NCBI RefSeq assembly: GCF_036311985.1 | Contig: NZ_JAZDCJ010000029.1 | Reading direction: 5' to 3' (one strand) | DNA length: 64,000 bases | Origin: JAZDCJ01 sp036311985 | Lineage (GTDB): Bacteria; Actinomycetota; Actinomycetes; Actinomycetales; Micrococcaceae | In this document: positions 26,845-35,713 of the stretch, piece by piece | How the letters are laid out: every line of letters begins with the position of its first letter | How positions within the stretch are numbered: position 1 is the stretch's first letter | Position numbers and translations under genes: made by a program | Notes under the pieces: generated by a model | Told to the model about the DNA's origin: nothing | What the model saw: only the letters and a program-made list of their open reading frames with translations | Database searches by the model: none

Positions 26845-28281
26845 ATGACCCTGGCCATCACCGTGATCGGTACCGGATACCTCGGCGCCACCCATGCCGC
26901 GTGCATGGCCGAGCTCGGCTTCGAGGTCCTCGGCGTGGACGTGGACCCGGCGAAGGTCGACGCGCTCTCGCGCGGGGAGCTGCCCTTCCACGAACCCGGC
27001 CTCCCGGAACTGCTGCGCCGCCACGTCGACTCCGGCCGGCTGCGCTTCACGACCTCCTACGCCGAGGCCGGTGCGTTCGGCGACGTGCACTTCATCGGCG
27101 TCGGCACCCCGCAGCGGCCCGGCCAGTACGGGGCCGACCTGACCTACGTCGACGCAGCGGTCACCGCGCTGGCCGAGAACATCACCCGGGACGCGCTCAT
27201 CGTGGGCAAGTCCACCGTCCCCGTCGGCACCGCCCGCCGACTCGCCGGCCTCGTCCAGGAGCACCGCGCCCACGACGTCGAGATCGGCCTGGCCTGGAAC
27301 CCCGAGTTCCTCCGCGAGGGCTTCGCCGTCAAGGACACCCTGGCCCCGGACCGGCTCGTGATCGGCACCGACGACGACGGCCGCGCCGAGGCCGTGCTGC
27401 GCCGCGTCTACGCCGCCGCCCTCGAGACAGGGACCCCGTTCATCAGCACCGACCTCGAGACCGCCGAGCTCGTCAAGGTCGCCGCCAACGCCTTCCTCGC
27501 CACCAAGATCTCCTTCATCAACGCCTTCTCCGAGGTCACCGAGGCCGTCGGCGGGGACATCCGCACCCTCGCCGACGCGATCGGCCACGACGCCCGGATC
27601 GGCCGCCGCTTCCTCAACGCCGGCGTCGGATTCGGCGGCGGCTGCCTGCCCAAGGACATCCGCGCCCTCCAGGCCCGCGTCAGCGAGCTCGGCCTGGACC
27701 GCTCGATGCGCTTCCTCGGCGAGGTCGACGAGATCAACGCCCGCCGCCGCGACCGCGTGGTCCACCTGGCCGAGCAGATGGCCGGTCCGCTCGCCGGGCG
27801 CACGATCGGGATCCTCGGCACCGCCTTCAAACCCGATTCCGACGACGTCCGCGACTCCCCCGCCCTCGACGTCGCCGCCCGCCTCTTCAACGCCGGCGCC
27901 GACGTGAACGTCTACGACCCCCAGGCCAACGCCAACGCCGCCAAGCGATTCCCCCGCCTGAACTACGTCGACTCCCTCACCCAGGCCGCCACAGGCGCGG
28001 ACCTGGTCATCCTGCTCACCGAATGGGCCGAGTTCAAGGCCCTGGCCCCCGCGGACCTCGCCGGCCTCGTCGCCCACCGCCGCCTCATCGACGGCCGCAA
28101 CGTCCTGGACCCCGCCACCTGGGAAGCCGCCGGATGGGACGTCGCGGCCCTCGGCCGGCGCGCGGTGCCGGACGGATCGGCACCGGAGACCGCACCCCGG
28201 ACCGCAGCCCCGTCGCTTGAGCCGCTCCCCCACCGTCCGGGCGGGCCGCGGGACCTGATGGCAGCCGGCACCGCACACTGA
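26845..28281 (+). CDS. UDP-glucose/GDP-mannose dehydrogenase family protein
   Basis: Protein of 478 aa matching UDP-glucose 6-dehydrogenase, which oxidises UDP-glucose twice to UDP-glucuronate for polysaccharide synthesis. NAD-binding ITVIGTGYLGATHA is at the N terminus, VGKSTVPVGTA near residue 125, AWNPEFLREGFAV near 155, the catalytic Cys in GFGGGCLPKDI near 262, and the C-terminal GTAFKPDSDDVRDSPA near 325. ATG 26845 is chosen; GTG 26836 is possible but would sit only 1 nt from the GGAAGGA ribosome site. A low-complexity tail (last 45 residues) lies beyond the conserved domain. It stands alone here, so the polymer it serves is unknown. Confidence 0.9.
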   Translation: MTLAITVIGTGYLGATHAACMAELGFEVLGVDVDPAKVDALSRGELPFHEPGLPELLRRHVDSGRLRFTTSYAEAGAFGDVHFIGVGTPQRPGQYGADLTYVDAAVTALAENITRDALIVGKSTVPVGTARRLAGLVQEHRAHDVEIGLAWNPEFLREGFAVKDTLAPDRLVIGTDDDGRAEAVLRRVYAAALETGTPFISTDLETAELVKVAANAFLATKISFINAFSEVTEAVGGDIRTLADAIGHDARIGRRFLNAGVGFGGGCLPKDIRALQARVSELGLDRSMRFLGEVDEINARRRDRVVHLAEQMAGPLAGRTIGILGTAFKPDSDDVRDSPALDVAARLFNAGADVNVYDPQANANAAKRFPRLNYVDSLTQAATGADLVILLTEWAEFKALAPADLAGLVAHRRLIDGRNVLDPATWEAAGWDVAALGRRAVPDGSAPETAPRTAAPSLEPLPHRPGGPRDLMAAGTAH

Positions 28282-28311
28282 TTGACAAAACCCAACCACT
28301 AGGCGCAGACT
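28282..28311 (+). promoter_or_regulatory. Sigma-70 type promoter before the MFS gene
   Basis: TTGACA (28282-28287) and CAGACT (28306-28311) are 18 nt apart and begin immediately after the dehydrogenase stop. Transcription would start near 28318, giving a leader of about 60 nt. Confidence 0.5.
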
Positions 28312-28379
28312 GGCATCGGCGCGCCCGGTCCACTCCGGCGCGCCCCCACGACTCCACCCACGCACCCCGGAGAGACACC

Positions 28380-29660
28380 ATGGCACCGCGCGCCCTGCGG
28401 CCCTTCGCCCACCGCGACTACCGCATCCTCATCACCGCGCTCGCCATCAGCGTCTTCGGGCACGGCATGTGGGCCGTGGCCATGGTCTACCAGGTCAAGG
28501 GCCTCGGCGGCGGGCCGGCCCAGCTCTCGATCGTCGCGACCGCGACGAGCATCGGCCTGCTCGCGCTCGTGCTCGTCGGCGGGATCGCGGCCGACCGGCT
28601 CTCCTGCCGGCGCATCATCATCGTCGTCGAGGCCGTCAGCCTGGCCGTGATGGCCTCGACCGCCGTGCTCGCGCTGACCGGCGTCATCGAGCTGTGGCAC
28701 CTCGCCGTCGCCGGGTTCATCCAGGGAGCCGGAGCCGCGTTCTTCTTCCCCGCCTACTCCGCCCTCCTGCCGCGCATCCTCCCCCCACAGGACCTCCTCG
28801 CCGCGAACGGCATGGAGGGCACCATGCGCCCCGTGCTCCAGCAGGCCGCCGGCCCCGCCGCGGCCGGCATGATCGTCGGCGCCCTGGCCCCCGCACACGC
28901 GATCGCCGGCGTCGCCGTGTGCCACGCCGTCGCATTCGTGATCCTGAACCTGGTCCACCACGACCGCCGATACGACGAGCACCTGGCCCCGGGGGACGTG
29001 CGGCCGAGCGTCGTCGCCGACCTGCGCGAGGGCGTCGTCTACACCGTGCGCACGCCCTGGCTCCTGTGGACGCTGCTCTTCGCCGTGCTCTCCGTGCTGA
29101 GCTTCATCGGCCCCATCGAGGTGCTCCTGCCGTTCGTCATCTCGGGCCAGCTCGACGGCGGCCCGGAGATGTTCGGCTTCGCGCTCGCCGCGCTCGGGAT
29201 CGGCGCCGCGATCGGCTCGATGACGACGGCGTCGCTGCGGCTGCCACGGCGCTACCTGACGGTGATGATCATGCTGTGGGGCTTCGGAGCACTGCCGCTC
29301 GCCGCCGTCGGCTTCGTCAACCAGTTCTGGCAGCTCGCGGCGATCCTGCTCGTCTGCGGCGCGACGGGCGGCGTCGGCCAGGTCATCTGGGGAACGCTCC
29401 TGCAGCGCCGCGTCCCGCAGCACATGCTCGGCCGCGTCTCCAGCCTGGACTTCTTCGTCTCGCTCGCGCTCATGCCGGTCTCCATGGCGCTGGCCGGGCC
29501 CATCGGCGAGGTCGTGCCGTTCTGGATCATCTTCGTCGTCGCCGGCGCGGTCTCCCCCGTCATCGGCGTCATCGCGTGGCTCGCCGCCCGGATGCCGCAG
29601 GACGAGATCGAGCACCCGCTCGACTCCGATCCCGCACCGGCCCCGTTGGCCTCCGCCTGA
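28380..29660 (+). CDS. MFS transporter, DHA3-like
   Basis: Membrane protein of 426 aa with about twelve hydrophobic helices. The opening ALRPFAHRDYRILITALAISVFGHGMWAVAMVYQV and the loop after helix 2 (GGIAADRLSCRRIIIVVE) match the DHA3/enterobactin-exporter type. The family exports drugs or siderophores; the substrate is unknown. Ribosome site CGGAGAG. It converges with the GH15 gene, only 4 bp between the stop codons, so each probably terminates within the other. Confidence 0.86.
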   Translation: MAPRALRPFAHRDYRILITALAISVFGHGMWAVAMVYQVKGLGGGPAQLSIVATATSIGLLALVLVGGIAADRLSCRRIIIVVEAVSLAVMASTAVLALTGVIELWHLAVAGFIQGAGAAFFFPAYSALLPRILPPQDLLAANGMEGTMRPVLQQAAGPAAAGMIVGALAPAHAIAGVAVCHAVAFVILNLVHHDRRYDEHLAPGDVRPSVVADLREGVVYTVRTPWLLWTLLFAVLSVLSFIGPIEVLLPFVISGQLDGGPEMFGFALAALGIGAAIGSMTTASLRLPRRYLTVMIMLWGFGALPLAAVGFVNQFWQLAAILLVCGATGGVGQVIWGTLLQRRVPQHMLGRVSSLDFFVSLALMPVSMALAGPIGEVVPFWIIFVVAGAVSPVIGVIAWLAARMPQDEIEHPLDSDPAPAPLASA

Positions 29661-29664
29661 GGGC

Positions 29665-31521
29665 TCAGACCGCCTGCTGGGCGTGGCCGTTGATCGCGTC
29701 GGCGGCCCGGATGAGCGCGAGGTGGGAGAACGCCTGGGGGAAGTTGCCCGCCATGCGCGAGTTGACGGCGTCGTACTCCTCCGCCATCAGGCCCAGCCCG
29801 TTCGCGTAGCCGACCAGCTGGTCCATGAGCGCCCGGGCGTCGTCGATCCGGCCCGAGCGCGCATACTGCTCCACGAGCCAGAACGAGCAGGCCAGGAACG
29901 GGTGCTCGCCCGGCGGCAGGCCGTCGACGCCGTCGTGCGTGCGGTAGCGCAGCAGCAGGCCGGCGTCGTCGCGCAGGTCCCGCTCGATCCGCGCGACGGT
30001 GCCGAGCATGCGCGGGTCGTCGGGGGCCACGAACCCGACCTGCGCGAGCACGAGCAGCGAGGCGTCCACCTCGGTGCCGCCGTAGGTCTGCGTGAAGCTG
30101 TCGATCTCCTCGTTGAAGCCGCGCTCCATGACCTCGGCGGCGAGGCGGTCGCGCAGCACCGCCCAGGTCTCGGCGTCACCCTCGAGCCCGTGGTCCTGCA
30201 CGGCCCGCACCCCGCGGTCGAACGCCGCCCACATCATCACGCGCGAGTGCGTGAAGTGCTTCAGCTCGCCCCGCATCTCCCAGATGCCGTGGTCCCGGCG
30301 CTCGATGTTGCGCTCGACGTAGCCGAGCATCGCCTTCTGCAGCGGCCAGGAGAAGTGGTCCTCCACCCCGCCCAGGTTCCGCAGCTTCTCGAGCGCCACG
30401 AGCACCTCGCCGACGACGTCGCCCTGGTACTGGTCGACCGCGCCGTTGCCCTCGCGGACCGGGCGCGAGCCCTCGTAGCCGGGCAGGTGCTCGAGCTCGC
30501 GCTCCGGCAGCCGCCGCTCCCCCGCGAGCCCGTACATGATCTGCAGGTCGTCGGGGTCGCCCGCGACGGCGCGCAGGAGCCAGTTGCGCCACTGCAGCGC
30601 CTCGTCCTCGTAGCCGTGGGTCATCATCGCCTCGAGCGTCAGGGCGGCGTCGCGGAGCCAGCAGAAGCGGTAGTCCCAATTGCGTTCCCCGCCGAAGGCC
30701 TCCGGCAGCGAGGTGGTCGGCGCGGCGACGATCCCTCCCGTCGTCTCGTGGGTCAGCGCGCGCAGCACCAGCAGCGAGCGGCGCACGTTCGCGTCGTAGG
30801 ACTCCTGCCGCGGGATGTCGCGGGCCCACTTGCGCCAATAGCTCGCGGTCTGCTGCAGGCTCGCGCCGACGTCGATCCGTTCCGGGACGTCGCGGTGGGA
30901 CGGGAACCAGCAGAGCTCGAAGTCCACGACCTCGCCGGCCGAGACGAGGAACTCGCCCTCGTGGCGCTGCCCCTGGGCGCGCGGGAGCCGGTCGCCGTGC
31001 AGGACGAGGGCGTCCGGGCCGCCGACGGCGACGATCGACTTGCCGCCGCGCGACTCGCTGCCGTGCCGGCGGACCCAGGGGACGACCTTGCCGTAGTCGA
31101 GGCGGAACGTGAGCTCCTGCGTCATCCGCACGGTGCCGGCGAGGCCCTCCACGCGGCGGGCCAGCGAGGCGCGGCGGTCGCCGACGGGCATGAAGTCGGT
31201 GACGAGGACGTGGCCCGTGTCCGTCTTCCAGAGGGTGCGCAGCACGAACGTCGAGTTCACGTAGGAGCGTTCGACGACGGTCGGTACCGTCGGCGCGTCC
31301 TCCCCGGCGTCGTTCCCGTCCGCGGCCGGGCGGCAGTCGTCCGGAGCGCCGCTCGGGGCCAGCCGCCAGCGCCCGTGCTCCGCGTCGCCGAGCAGGGCGG
31401 AGAACACGGAGGGGGAGTCGAAGCGGGGCAGGCAGAGCCAGTCGATGCTGCCGTTGAGCGAGACCAGGGCCCCGGTTCGCAGGTCGGACAGGAGCGCGTA
31501 GTCCTCGATCGGAGAAGCCAT
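29665..31521 (-). CDS. GH15 glycoside hydrolase (glucoamylase/trehalase-like)
   Basis: Protein of 618 aa, usual for the actinobacterial GH15 group. The N-terminal domain begins PIEDYALLSDLRTGALVSLNGSIDWLCLPRFDSPSVFSALLG, typical of this group; the alpha/alpha-barrel has FGGERNWDYRFCWLRDAALTLEAM near residue 290 and DHGIWEMRGELKHFTHSRVMMWAAFDRG near 425, which hold the acidic catalytic pair. No signal peptide, so it acts inside the cell, probably on trehalose or short alpha-glucans. The ATG at 31521 is chosen over an upstream in-frame start because homology begins there. A loop near residues 65-80 (AADGNDAGEDAPTV) carries a near copy of the dispersed repeat. Confidence 0.9.
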   Translation of the reverse strand: MASPIEDYALLSDLRTGALVSLNGSIDWLCLPRFDSPSVFSALLGDAEHGRWRLAPSGAPDDCRPAADGNDAGEDAPTVPTVVERSYVNSTFVLRTLWKTDTGHVLVTDFMPVGDRRASLARRVEGLAGTVRMTQELTFRLDYGKVVPWVRRHGSESRGGKSIVAVGGPDALVLHGDRLPRAQGQRHEGEFLVSAGEVVDFELCWFPSHRDVPERIDVGASLQQTASYWRKWARDIPRQESYDANVRRSLLVLRALTHETTGGIVAAPTTSLPEAFGGERNWDYRFCWLRDAALTLEAMMTHGYEDEALQWRNWLLRAVAGDPDDLQIMYGLAGERRLPERELEHLPGYEGSRPVREGNGAVDQYQGDVVGEVLVALEKLRNLGGVEDHFSWPLQKAMLGYVERNIERRDHGIWEMRGELKHFTHSRVMMWAAFDRGVRAVQDHGLEGDAETWAVLRDRLAAEVMERGFNEEIDSFTQTYGGTEVDASLLVLAQVGFVAPDDPRMLGTVARIERDLRDDAGLLLRYRTHDGVDGLPPGEHPFLACSFWLVEQYARSGRIDDARALMDQLVGYANGLGLMAEEYDAVNSRMAGNFPQAFSHLALIRAADAINGHAQQAV

Positions 31522-31734
31522 TCCCCCACCCAAGCGGACAGGCGGGCCCCGGTGCAAGGCGGGACGCCCGATCGCCCCTCCCCGAGCGCGCCCACCCCTC
31601 CCGTGGCGTCGGGGAAAACGTTGGAATACCGCGCGCGGAGGGACAACGACCCCGACACGAGGCAGGGGGCCGCGGGGAGATGGCCGGTGGAGGGCGCTGC
31701 CCGAAGCGCTCGCTTGGCATTTTGTGGGTTTATG

Positions 31735-31764
31735 TTGACTTGCCGCCGTTTTGGGGGGTACTGT
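31735..31764 (+). promoter_or_regulatory. Promoter of the fructose PTS cluster
   Basis: TTGACT (31735-31740) and TACTGT (31759-31764) are 18 nt apart, the best sigma-70 promoter in the window. Transcription would begin near 31771. The preceding part of the 294-bp gap (31522-31734) holds nothing recognisable. Confidence 0.65.
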
Positions 31765-31775
31765 GATTCCACACG

Positions 31776-31799
31776 TCACACCGTGTGATGTGCATCACG
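31776..31799 (+). promoter_or_regulatory. Overlapping operators: palindrome and CRP/GlxR-like site
   Basis: Just downstream of the predicted start, TCACACCGTGTGA (31776-31788) is a perfect palindrome around a C. It overlaps TGTGA-N6-TCACG (31784-31799), which matches the CRP/GlxR consensus TGTGA-N6-TCACA at 9 of 10 bases. Binding at these positions would block transcription. The first palindrome is a good candidate for the DeoR-type regulator encoded next, the second for a global cAMP regulator. Confidence 0.5.
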
Positions 31800-31815
31800 A
31801 ACGGGAGGGCTGCCG

Positions 31816-32601
31816 ATGCTGGCCGAGGAACGCCACCGCCTCATCACGGCCATGGTCGCCCGCGACGGGCAGGTCACGGTCGCCGCGCTCTCCGAGGAAT
31901 TCGGCATCACCCGCGAGACCGCCCGCCGCGACCTGGCCCTGCTCGAACAGCAGGGCACCGTCCGCCGCGTCCACGGCGGCGCCGTCCCCGCCGCACAGGC
32001 CAGCACCGCCGAGGAGAGCCTCTCCCGCCGCACGACGCTGCGCCACTCCGAGAAGCAGCGCATCGCGGCCCGCGCCCTCGAGCTCATCCCCGCCGGCGCC
32101 GCCTCGGTCGCGATCGACGCCGGAACCACCACCGAGCTGCTCGCCCAGCTGCTCGCCGAGACGGCCACCGGTCCGCGCGCCGCCGAACTGCTGGTCATCA
32201 CGCACGCGGTGCCGATCGCCTACCGGATCTCCTCCGCCGCCGAGATCGCCCTCGAGGTCCTCGGCGGACGCGTCCGCGGACTCACGAGCGCCGCGGTCGG
32301 CGACCAGGTCCTGGACCGCCTGGACCAGCTGCGCCCCGACATCGCCTTCGTCGGCACCAACGGGCTCGACGCCGGATTCGGCCTCAGCACGCCGGATCCC
32401 CTCGAGGCCTCGGTCAAATCCGCGATCGTCCGGGGGGCCCGCAGGGTCGTGGTCCTCGCCGATTCCAGCAAGCTCGGCGTCGAGACCCTGGTCCGCTTCG
32501 CCGGGCTGGAGGACATCGACACCCTGGTCACCGACGCCGAACCACCCGCGGCCCTCGCCGAAGCCCTCGCGGCGGCCGACGTCGACGTGGTCCTCGCATG
32601 A
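31816..32601 (+). CDS. fruR: DeoR-family regulator of the fructose PTS
   Basis: Protein of 261 aa. The DeoR helix-turn-helix is at residues 3-57 (ERHRLITAMVARDGQVTVAALSEEFGITRETARRDLALLE, then RRVHGGAV). The effector domain has the DeoR landmarks AIDAGTTTELLA, FVGTNGLDAGFGLSTPD and VLADSSKLG. First gene of the cluster fruR-fruK-fruA-ptsI-ptsH, which it probably represses; fructose-1-phosphate is the usual inducer of such regulators. Its stop lies inside ATGA, a possible alternative start for fruK. Confidence 0.88.
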   Translation: MLAEERHRLITAMVARDGQVTVAALSEEFGITRETARRDLALLEQQGTVRRVHGGAVPAAQASTAEESLSRRTTLRHSEKQRIAARALELIPAGAASVAIDAGTTTELLAQLLAETATGPRAAELLVITHAVPIAYRISSAAEIALEVLGGRVRGLTSAAVGDQVLDRLDQLRPDIAFVGTNGLDAGFGLSTPDPLEASVKSAIVRGARRVVVLADSSKLGVETLVRFAGLEDIDTLVTDAEPPAALAEALAAADVDVVLA

Positions 32602-32630
32602 GCACCTCCGAACCCCGGGAGCAGGCCCGC

Positions 32631-33596
32631 ATGATCATCACCCTCACCGCCAACCCCAGCCTCGACCGCACCGTCGAGCTCTCCGGCCCGCTCCAGCGCG
32701 GGGGCGTCCAGCGCGCCGGCAGCGCCTCGGCGCAGGCCGCGGGCAAGGGCGTCAACGTCTCCACGGCCCTCGCCGCGGCGGGCGTGCCGACCCTCGCCGT
32801 ACTTCCCGGCGACCCGAACGACCCCGTGGTGCTGGGCCTGGCCGAGCGCGGCCTGGACCACGTGGCCCTGCCCGTCGGCCAGCCGCTGCGCAGCAACATC
32901 ACGCTCGCCGAGCCCGACGGCACCACCACCAAGGTCAACGAACCAGGCCCCGTCCTGAGTCCGGAGCAGCAGCGCGATCTCGGCACCGCCGTCGTCTCCG
33001 CCTGCCGCGGCGCCGCCTGGCTCGTCCTCGCCGGCTCCCTCCCCCCGGGCGTCCCCGCCGCGTTCTACGCCGAGCTCACCGTCCGCGTCCGCGACGAACT
33101 CGGCCCCGAGGCCCCGCTCGTCGCGCTCGACACCTCCGGAGACCCGCTCCGCGCCGTGTTCGCCGCCGGACGCGCGGCGGCCCCCGACCTGGCCAAGCCC
33201 AACGCCGAGGAGCTCGCCGAGCTCACCGGCACGGACGAGGACTTCGAGGCCGACCCGGCGCGCGCCGCCGCGGCCGCCGCGGAACTCGTCGCCCGCGGCA
33301 CGGGCGCCGTCCTCGCCACCCTCGGCGGCCGCGGCGCGGTCCTCGCCACGGCGGCCGGCGCCTGGCACGGCACGCACCCGCCCGTCGCCGCGCGCAGCAC
33401 GGTCGGCGCCGGGGACTCCTCGCTCGCCGGCTACCTGATCGCCCACTCCGCCGGCGCGGACGCCCCCGGCTGCCTCGCCCAGGCGGTCGCGCACGGCGCC
33501 GCCGCCGTCTCCCTGCCCGGATCCACGATCCCCGTCCCCGAACAGACCACCCCCGGCGCCGTCGGCGTCGCCGTCCTGCGCACCACCACTCCCTAA
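32631..33596 (+). CDS. fruK: 1-phosphofructokinase
   Basis: PfkB-family sugar kinase of 321 aa that phosphorylates fructose-1-phosphate to fructose-1,6-bisphosphate. Family motifs: MIITLTANPSLDRTVEL at the start, AAGKGVNVSTALAAAG near residue 35, and the C-terminal ATP/anion-hole signature STVGAGDSSLAGYL near residue 255. ATG 32631 fits the family N terminus and has GGGAGCAGG upstream; an in-frame ATG at 32598 overlaps the fruR stop and would add 11 residues. It lies 9 bp before fruA, whose product supplies its substrate. Confidence 0.92.
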   Translation: MIITLTANPSLDRTVELSGPLQRGGVQRAGSASAQAAGKGVNVSTALAAAGVPTLAVLPGDPNDPVVLGLAERGLDHVALPVGQPLRSNITLAEPDGTTTKVNEPGPVLSPEQQRDLGTAVVSACRGAAWLVLAGSLPPGVPAAFYAELTVRVRDELGPEAPLVALDTSGDPLRAVFAAGRAAAPDLAKPNAEELAELTGTDEDFEADPARAAAAAAELVARGTGAVLATLGGRGAVLATAAGAWHGTHPPVAARSTVGAGDSSLAGYLIAHSAGADAPGCLAQAVAHGAAAVSLPGSTIPVPEQTTPGAVGVAVLRTTTP

Positions 33597-33605
33597 GGAA
33601 GAACC

Positions 33606-35675
33606 ATGTCCCAGTTGATCACCCCAGAGCTGGTGCTCCTCGATCAGAACCTCGGCGAGGACACCGGCGCGGTCATCGCCCGGCTCGCGCGGCTCGTCGT
33701 CGACGCCGGCCGCGCCACCGACGTCGACGCCCTCACCGCCGACGGGATCGCCCGCGAGCAGAAGACCGCGACCGGCGTCCCCGGCGGCATCGCGATCCCG
33801 CACTGCCGCTCCGCCGCCGTCACGGAGCCGACCCTCGCCATGGCGCGGCTGGCCCCGCCGGTCGACTTCGGCGCGAAGGACGGCCCCGCCGACCTCGCGT
33901 TCTTCATCGCCGCCCCGGAGGGCGCGGACCAGGAGCACCTCAAGCTCCTCTCCAAGCTGGCCCGCGCGCTCGTCAAGAAGCCCTTTACCGCGGCCCTGCG
34001 GGAGGCCTCCACTCCGGAGGAGATCGTCGCACTGGTCCAGGAGGCCGTCGCGCCCGCACCGGCCGCCGCTCCCGCACCCACTTCGGACGACGCCGGGGCC
34101 TCCTCCGGCAAGCACGCCGCCCCGGCCGGGGGCTCGGCTGCAGTGGACGCCACGCCGCGCGCGCAGCGCCGCCTCGTCGCGGTCACGGCCTGCCCGACCG
34201 GCATCGCCCACACCTACATGGCGGCCGACTCGCTCGTCGCCGCGGCGGCCGAGGCCGGCGTGGACCTCCAGGTCGAGACGCAGGGCTCCGCGGGCTCGAC
34301 GGCGCTGGACCCGGCCGTCATCGCCGCGGCCGACGCCGTGATCTTCGCCGTCGACGTCGACGTGCGGGACAAGTCCCGCTTCGCCGGCAAGCCCGTCATC
34401 CAGGTGCCGGTCAAGCGCGGCATCGACGAGCCGGCCAAGCTCGTCGCCGACGCGCTCGCCGCGGCCGACGACCCGCGGTCCACGCGCGTCGCCGCCGCCG
34501 CGGAGGGCGGGGAAGGCGCCGACGGCGGGGCCCCGTCGTCGGAATCCTTCGGGGGACAGCTCAAGCGCGTCCTGCTCACGGGTGTGTCCTACATGATCCC
34601 GTTCGTCGCCGGCGGCGGCCTGCTGATCGCCCTGGGCTTCCTGATGGGCGGCTACAACATCACCGACTTCGCCGACGACATGACCATCAACAACTCGCTG
34701 TGGAACCTGCCCACCGAGTTCCCGGACACGGCCTGGGGCCCGCTCGGCGCCTACCTCGGGGCGGTCGCGTTCAAGATCGGCGGCCTGTCCATGGGCTTCC
34801 TGGTCCCGGCGCTGGCCGGCTACATCGCCTACGCCCTCGCCGACCGGCCGGGCATCGCCCCCGGCTTCGTCGCCGGCGCGGTCGCCGGATTCATGGGTGC
34901 CGGCTTCCTCGGCGGCATCGTCGGCGGCCTGCTCGCCGGCTACACGGCCCGCTGGATGGGCGGCTGGAAGGTCAACCGCGTGGTGCGCTCGCTCATGCCG
35001 GTCGTCATCATCCCGCTGCTCGCCTCGATCGCGGCGTCCGGCCTGATGTTCCTGGTGCTCGGCGGCCCGATCGCCTCCCTCATGGTGGCCCTGACCGATT
35101 GGCTGAACTCCATGACCGGCGCCTCCTCCCTGGTGCTGGGCATCATCCTGGGCCTCATGATGGCCTTCGATCTCGGCGGTCCCGTCAACAAGGTCGCCTA
35201 TTCCGTGGCCGTCGCCGGCCTCGGCGCCGTGACCGCGACCAACCAGGCCCCGCTGCTCATCATGGCCGCGGTCATGGCCGCCGGCATGGTCCCGCCGCTC
35301 GCGATGGCGCTCGCCACCGTCCTGGACCGCAGGCTCTTCTCCGCCGCCGAGCGGGAGAACGGCAAGGCCGCCTGGTTCCTGGGCTCCGCGTTCATCTCCG
35401 AGGGCGCCATCCCGTTCGCCGCGGCCGATCCGCTGCGCGTCATCCCGGCCAGCATGCTCGGCGCGGCCGTGACCGGGGCGCTGTCCATGGCGTTCGGCGT
35501 CGGCTCCCAGGCCCCGCACGGCGGGTTCGTGGTGTTCTTCGCGATCAACCCGTTCCTGATGTTCGTGCTCTCCATCGTCGTCGGCACCGTGGTGTCCGCC
35601 CTCGCCGTGATCGCGCTCAAGCGCTACGCGGTGAAGCGTGCCCCGGCCGCCGAGGACCTCCCGGCAGCGGCCTAA
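33606..35675 (+). CDS. fruA: PTS fructose transporter, EIIABC fusion
   Basis: Protein of 689 aa that takes up fructose and phosphorylates it at C1. EIIA is residues 1-150 with the phospho-His in IAIPHCRSAAV (about 66). A Ala/Pro/Ser linker (about 152-185) follows and holds an exact dispersed-repeat copy. EIIB (about 187-285) has the phospho-Cys in VTACPTGIAHTYMAADSL. EIIC (about 315-675) has about eight or nine membrane helices, with FVAGGGLLIALGFLMGGYNI and the substrate-side segment NQAPLLIMAAVMAAGMVPPLA. Ribosome site AAGGAAG. Domain order A-B-C is the usual actinobacterial one. Confidence 0.95.
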   Translation: MSQLITPELVLLDQNLGEDTGAVIARLARLVVDAGRATDVDALTADGIAREQKTATGVPGGIAIPHCRSAAVTEPTLAMARLAPPVDFGAKDGPADLAFFIAAPEGADQEHLKLLSKLARALVKKPFTAALREASTPEEIVALVQEAVAPAPAAAPAPTSDDAGASSGKHAAPAGGSAAVDATPRAQRRLVAVTACPTGIAHTYMAADSLVAAAAEAGVDLQVETQGSAGSTALDPAVIAAADAVIFAVDVDVRDKSRFAGKPVIQVPVKRGIDEPAKLVADALAAADDPRSTRVAAAAEGGEGADGGAPSSESFGGQLKRVLLTGVSYMIPFVAGGGLLIALGFLMGGYNITDFADDMTINNSLWNLPTEFPDTAWGPLGAYLGAVAFKIGGLSMGFLVPALAGYIAYALADRPGIAPGFVAGAVAGFMGAGFLGGIVGGLLAGYTARWMGGWKVNRVVRSLMPVVIIPLLASIAASGLMFLVLGGPIASLMVALTDWLNSMTGASSLVLGIILGLMMAFDLGGPVNKVAYSVAVAGLGAVTATNQAPLLIMAAVMAAGMVPPLAMALATVLDRRLFSAAERENGKAAWFLGSAFISEGAIPFAAADPLRVIPASMLGAAVTGALSMAFGVGSQAPHGGFVVFFAINPFLMFVLSIVVGTVVSALAVIALKRYAVKRAPAAEDLPAAA
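34088..34100 (+). repeat. Dispersed repeat core copy (fruA linker)
   Basis: Exact core in the linker between EIIA and EIIB of the fructose PTS protein (SDDAGAS). Confidence 0.55.
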
Positions 35676-35713
35676 CCCCCGTCCCTTCTTCCCCCCAGGA
35701 TTCGAGGTTCACC

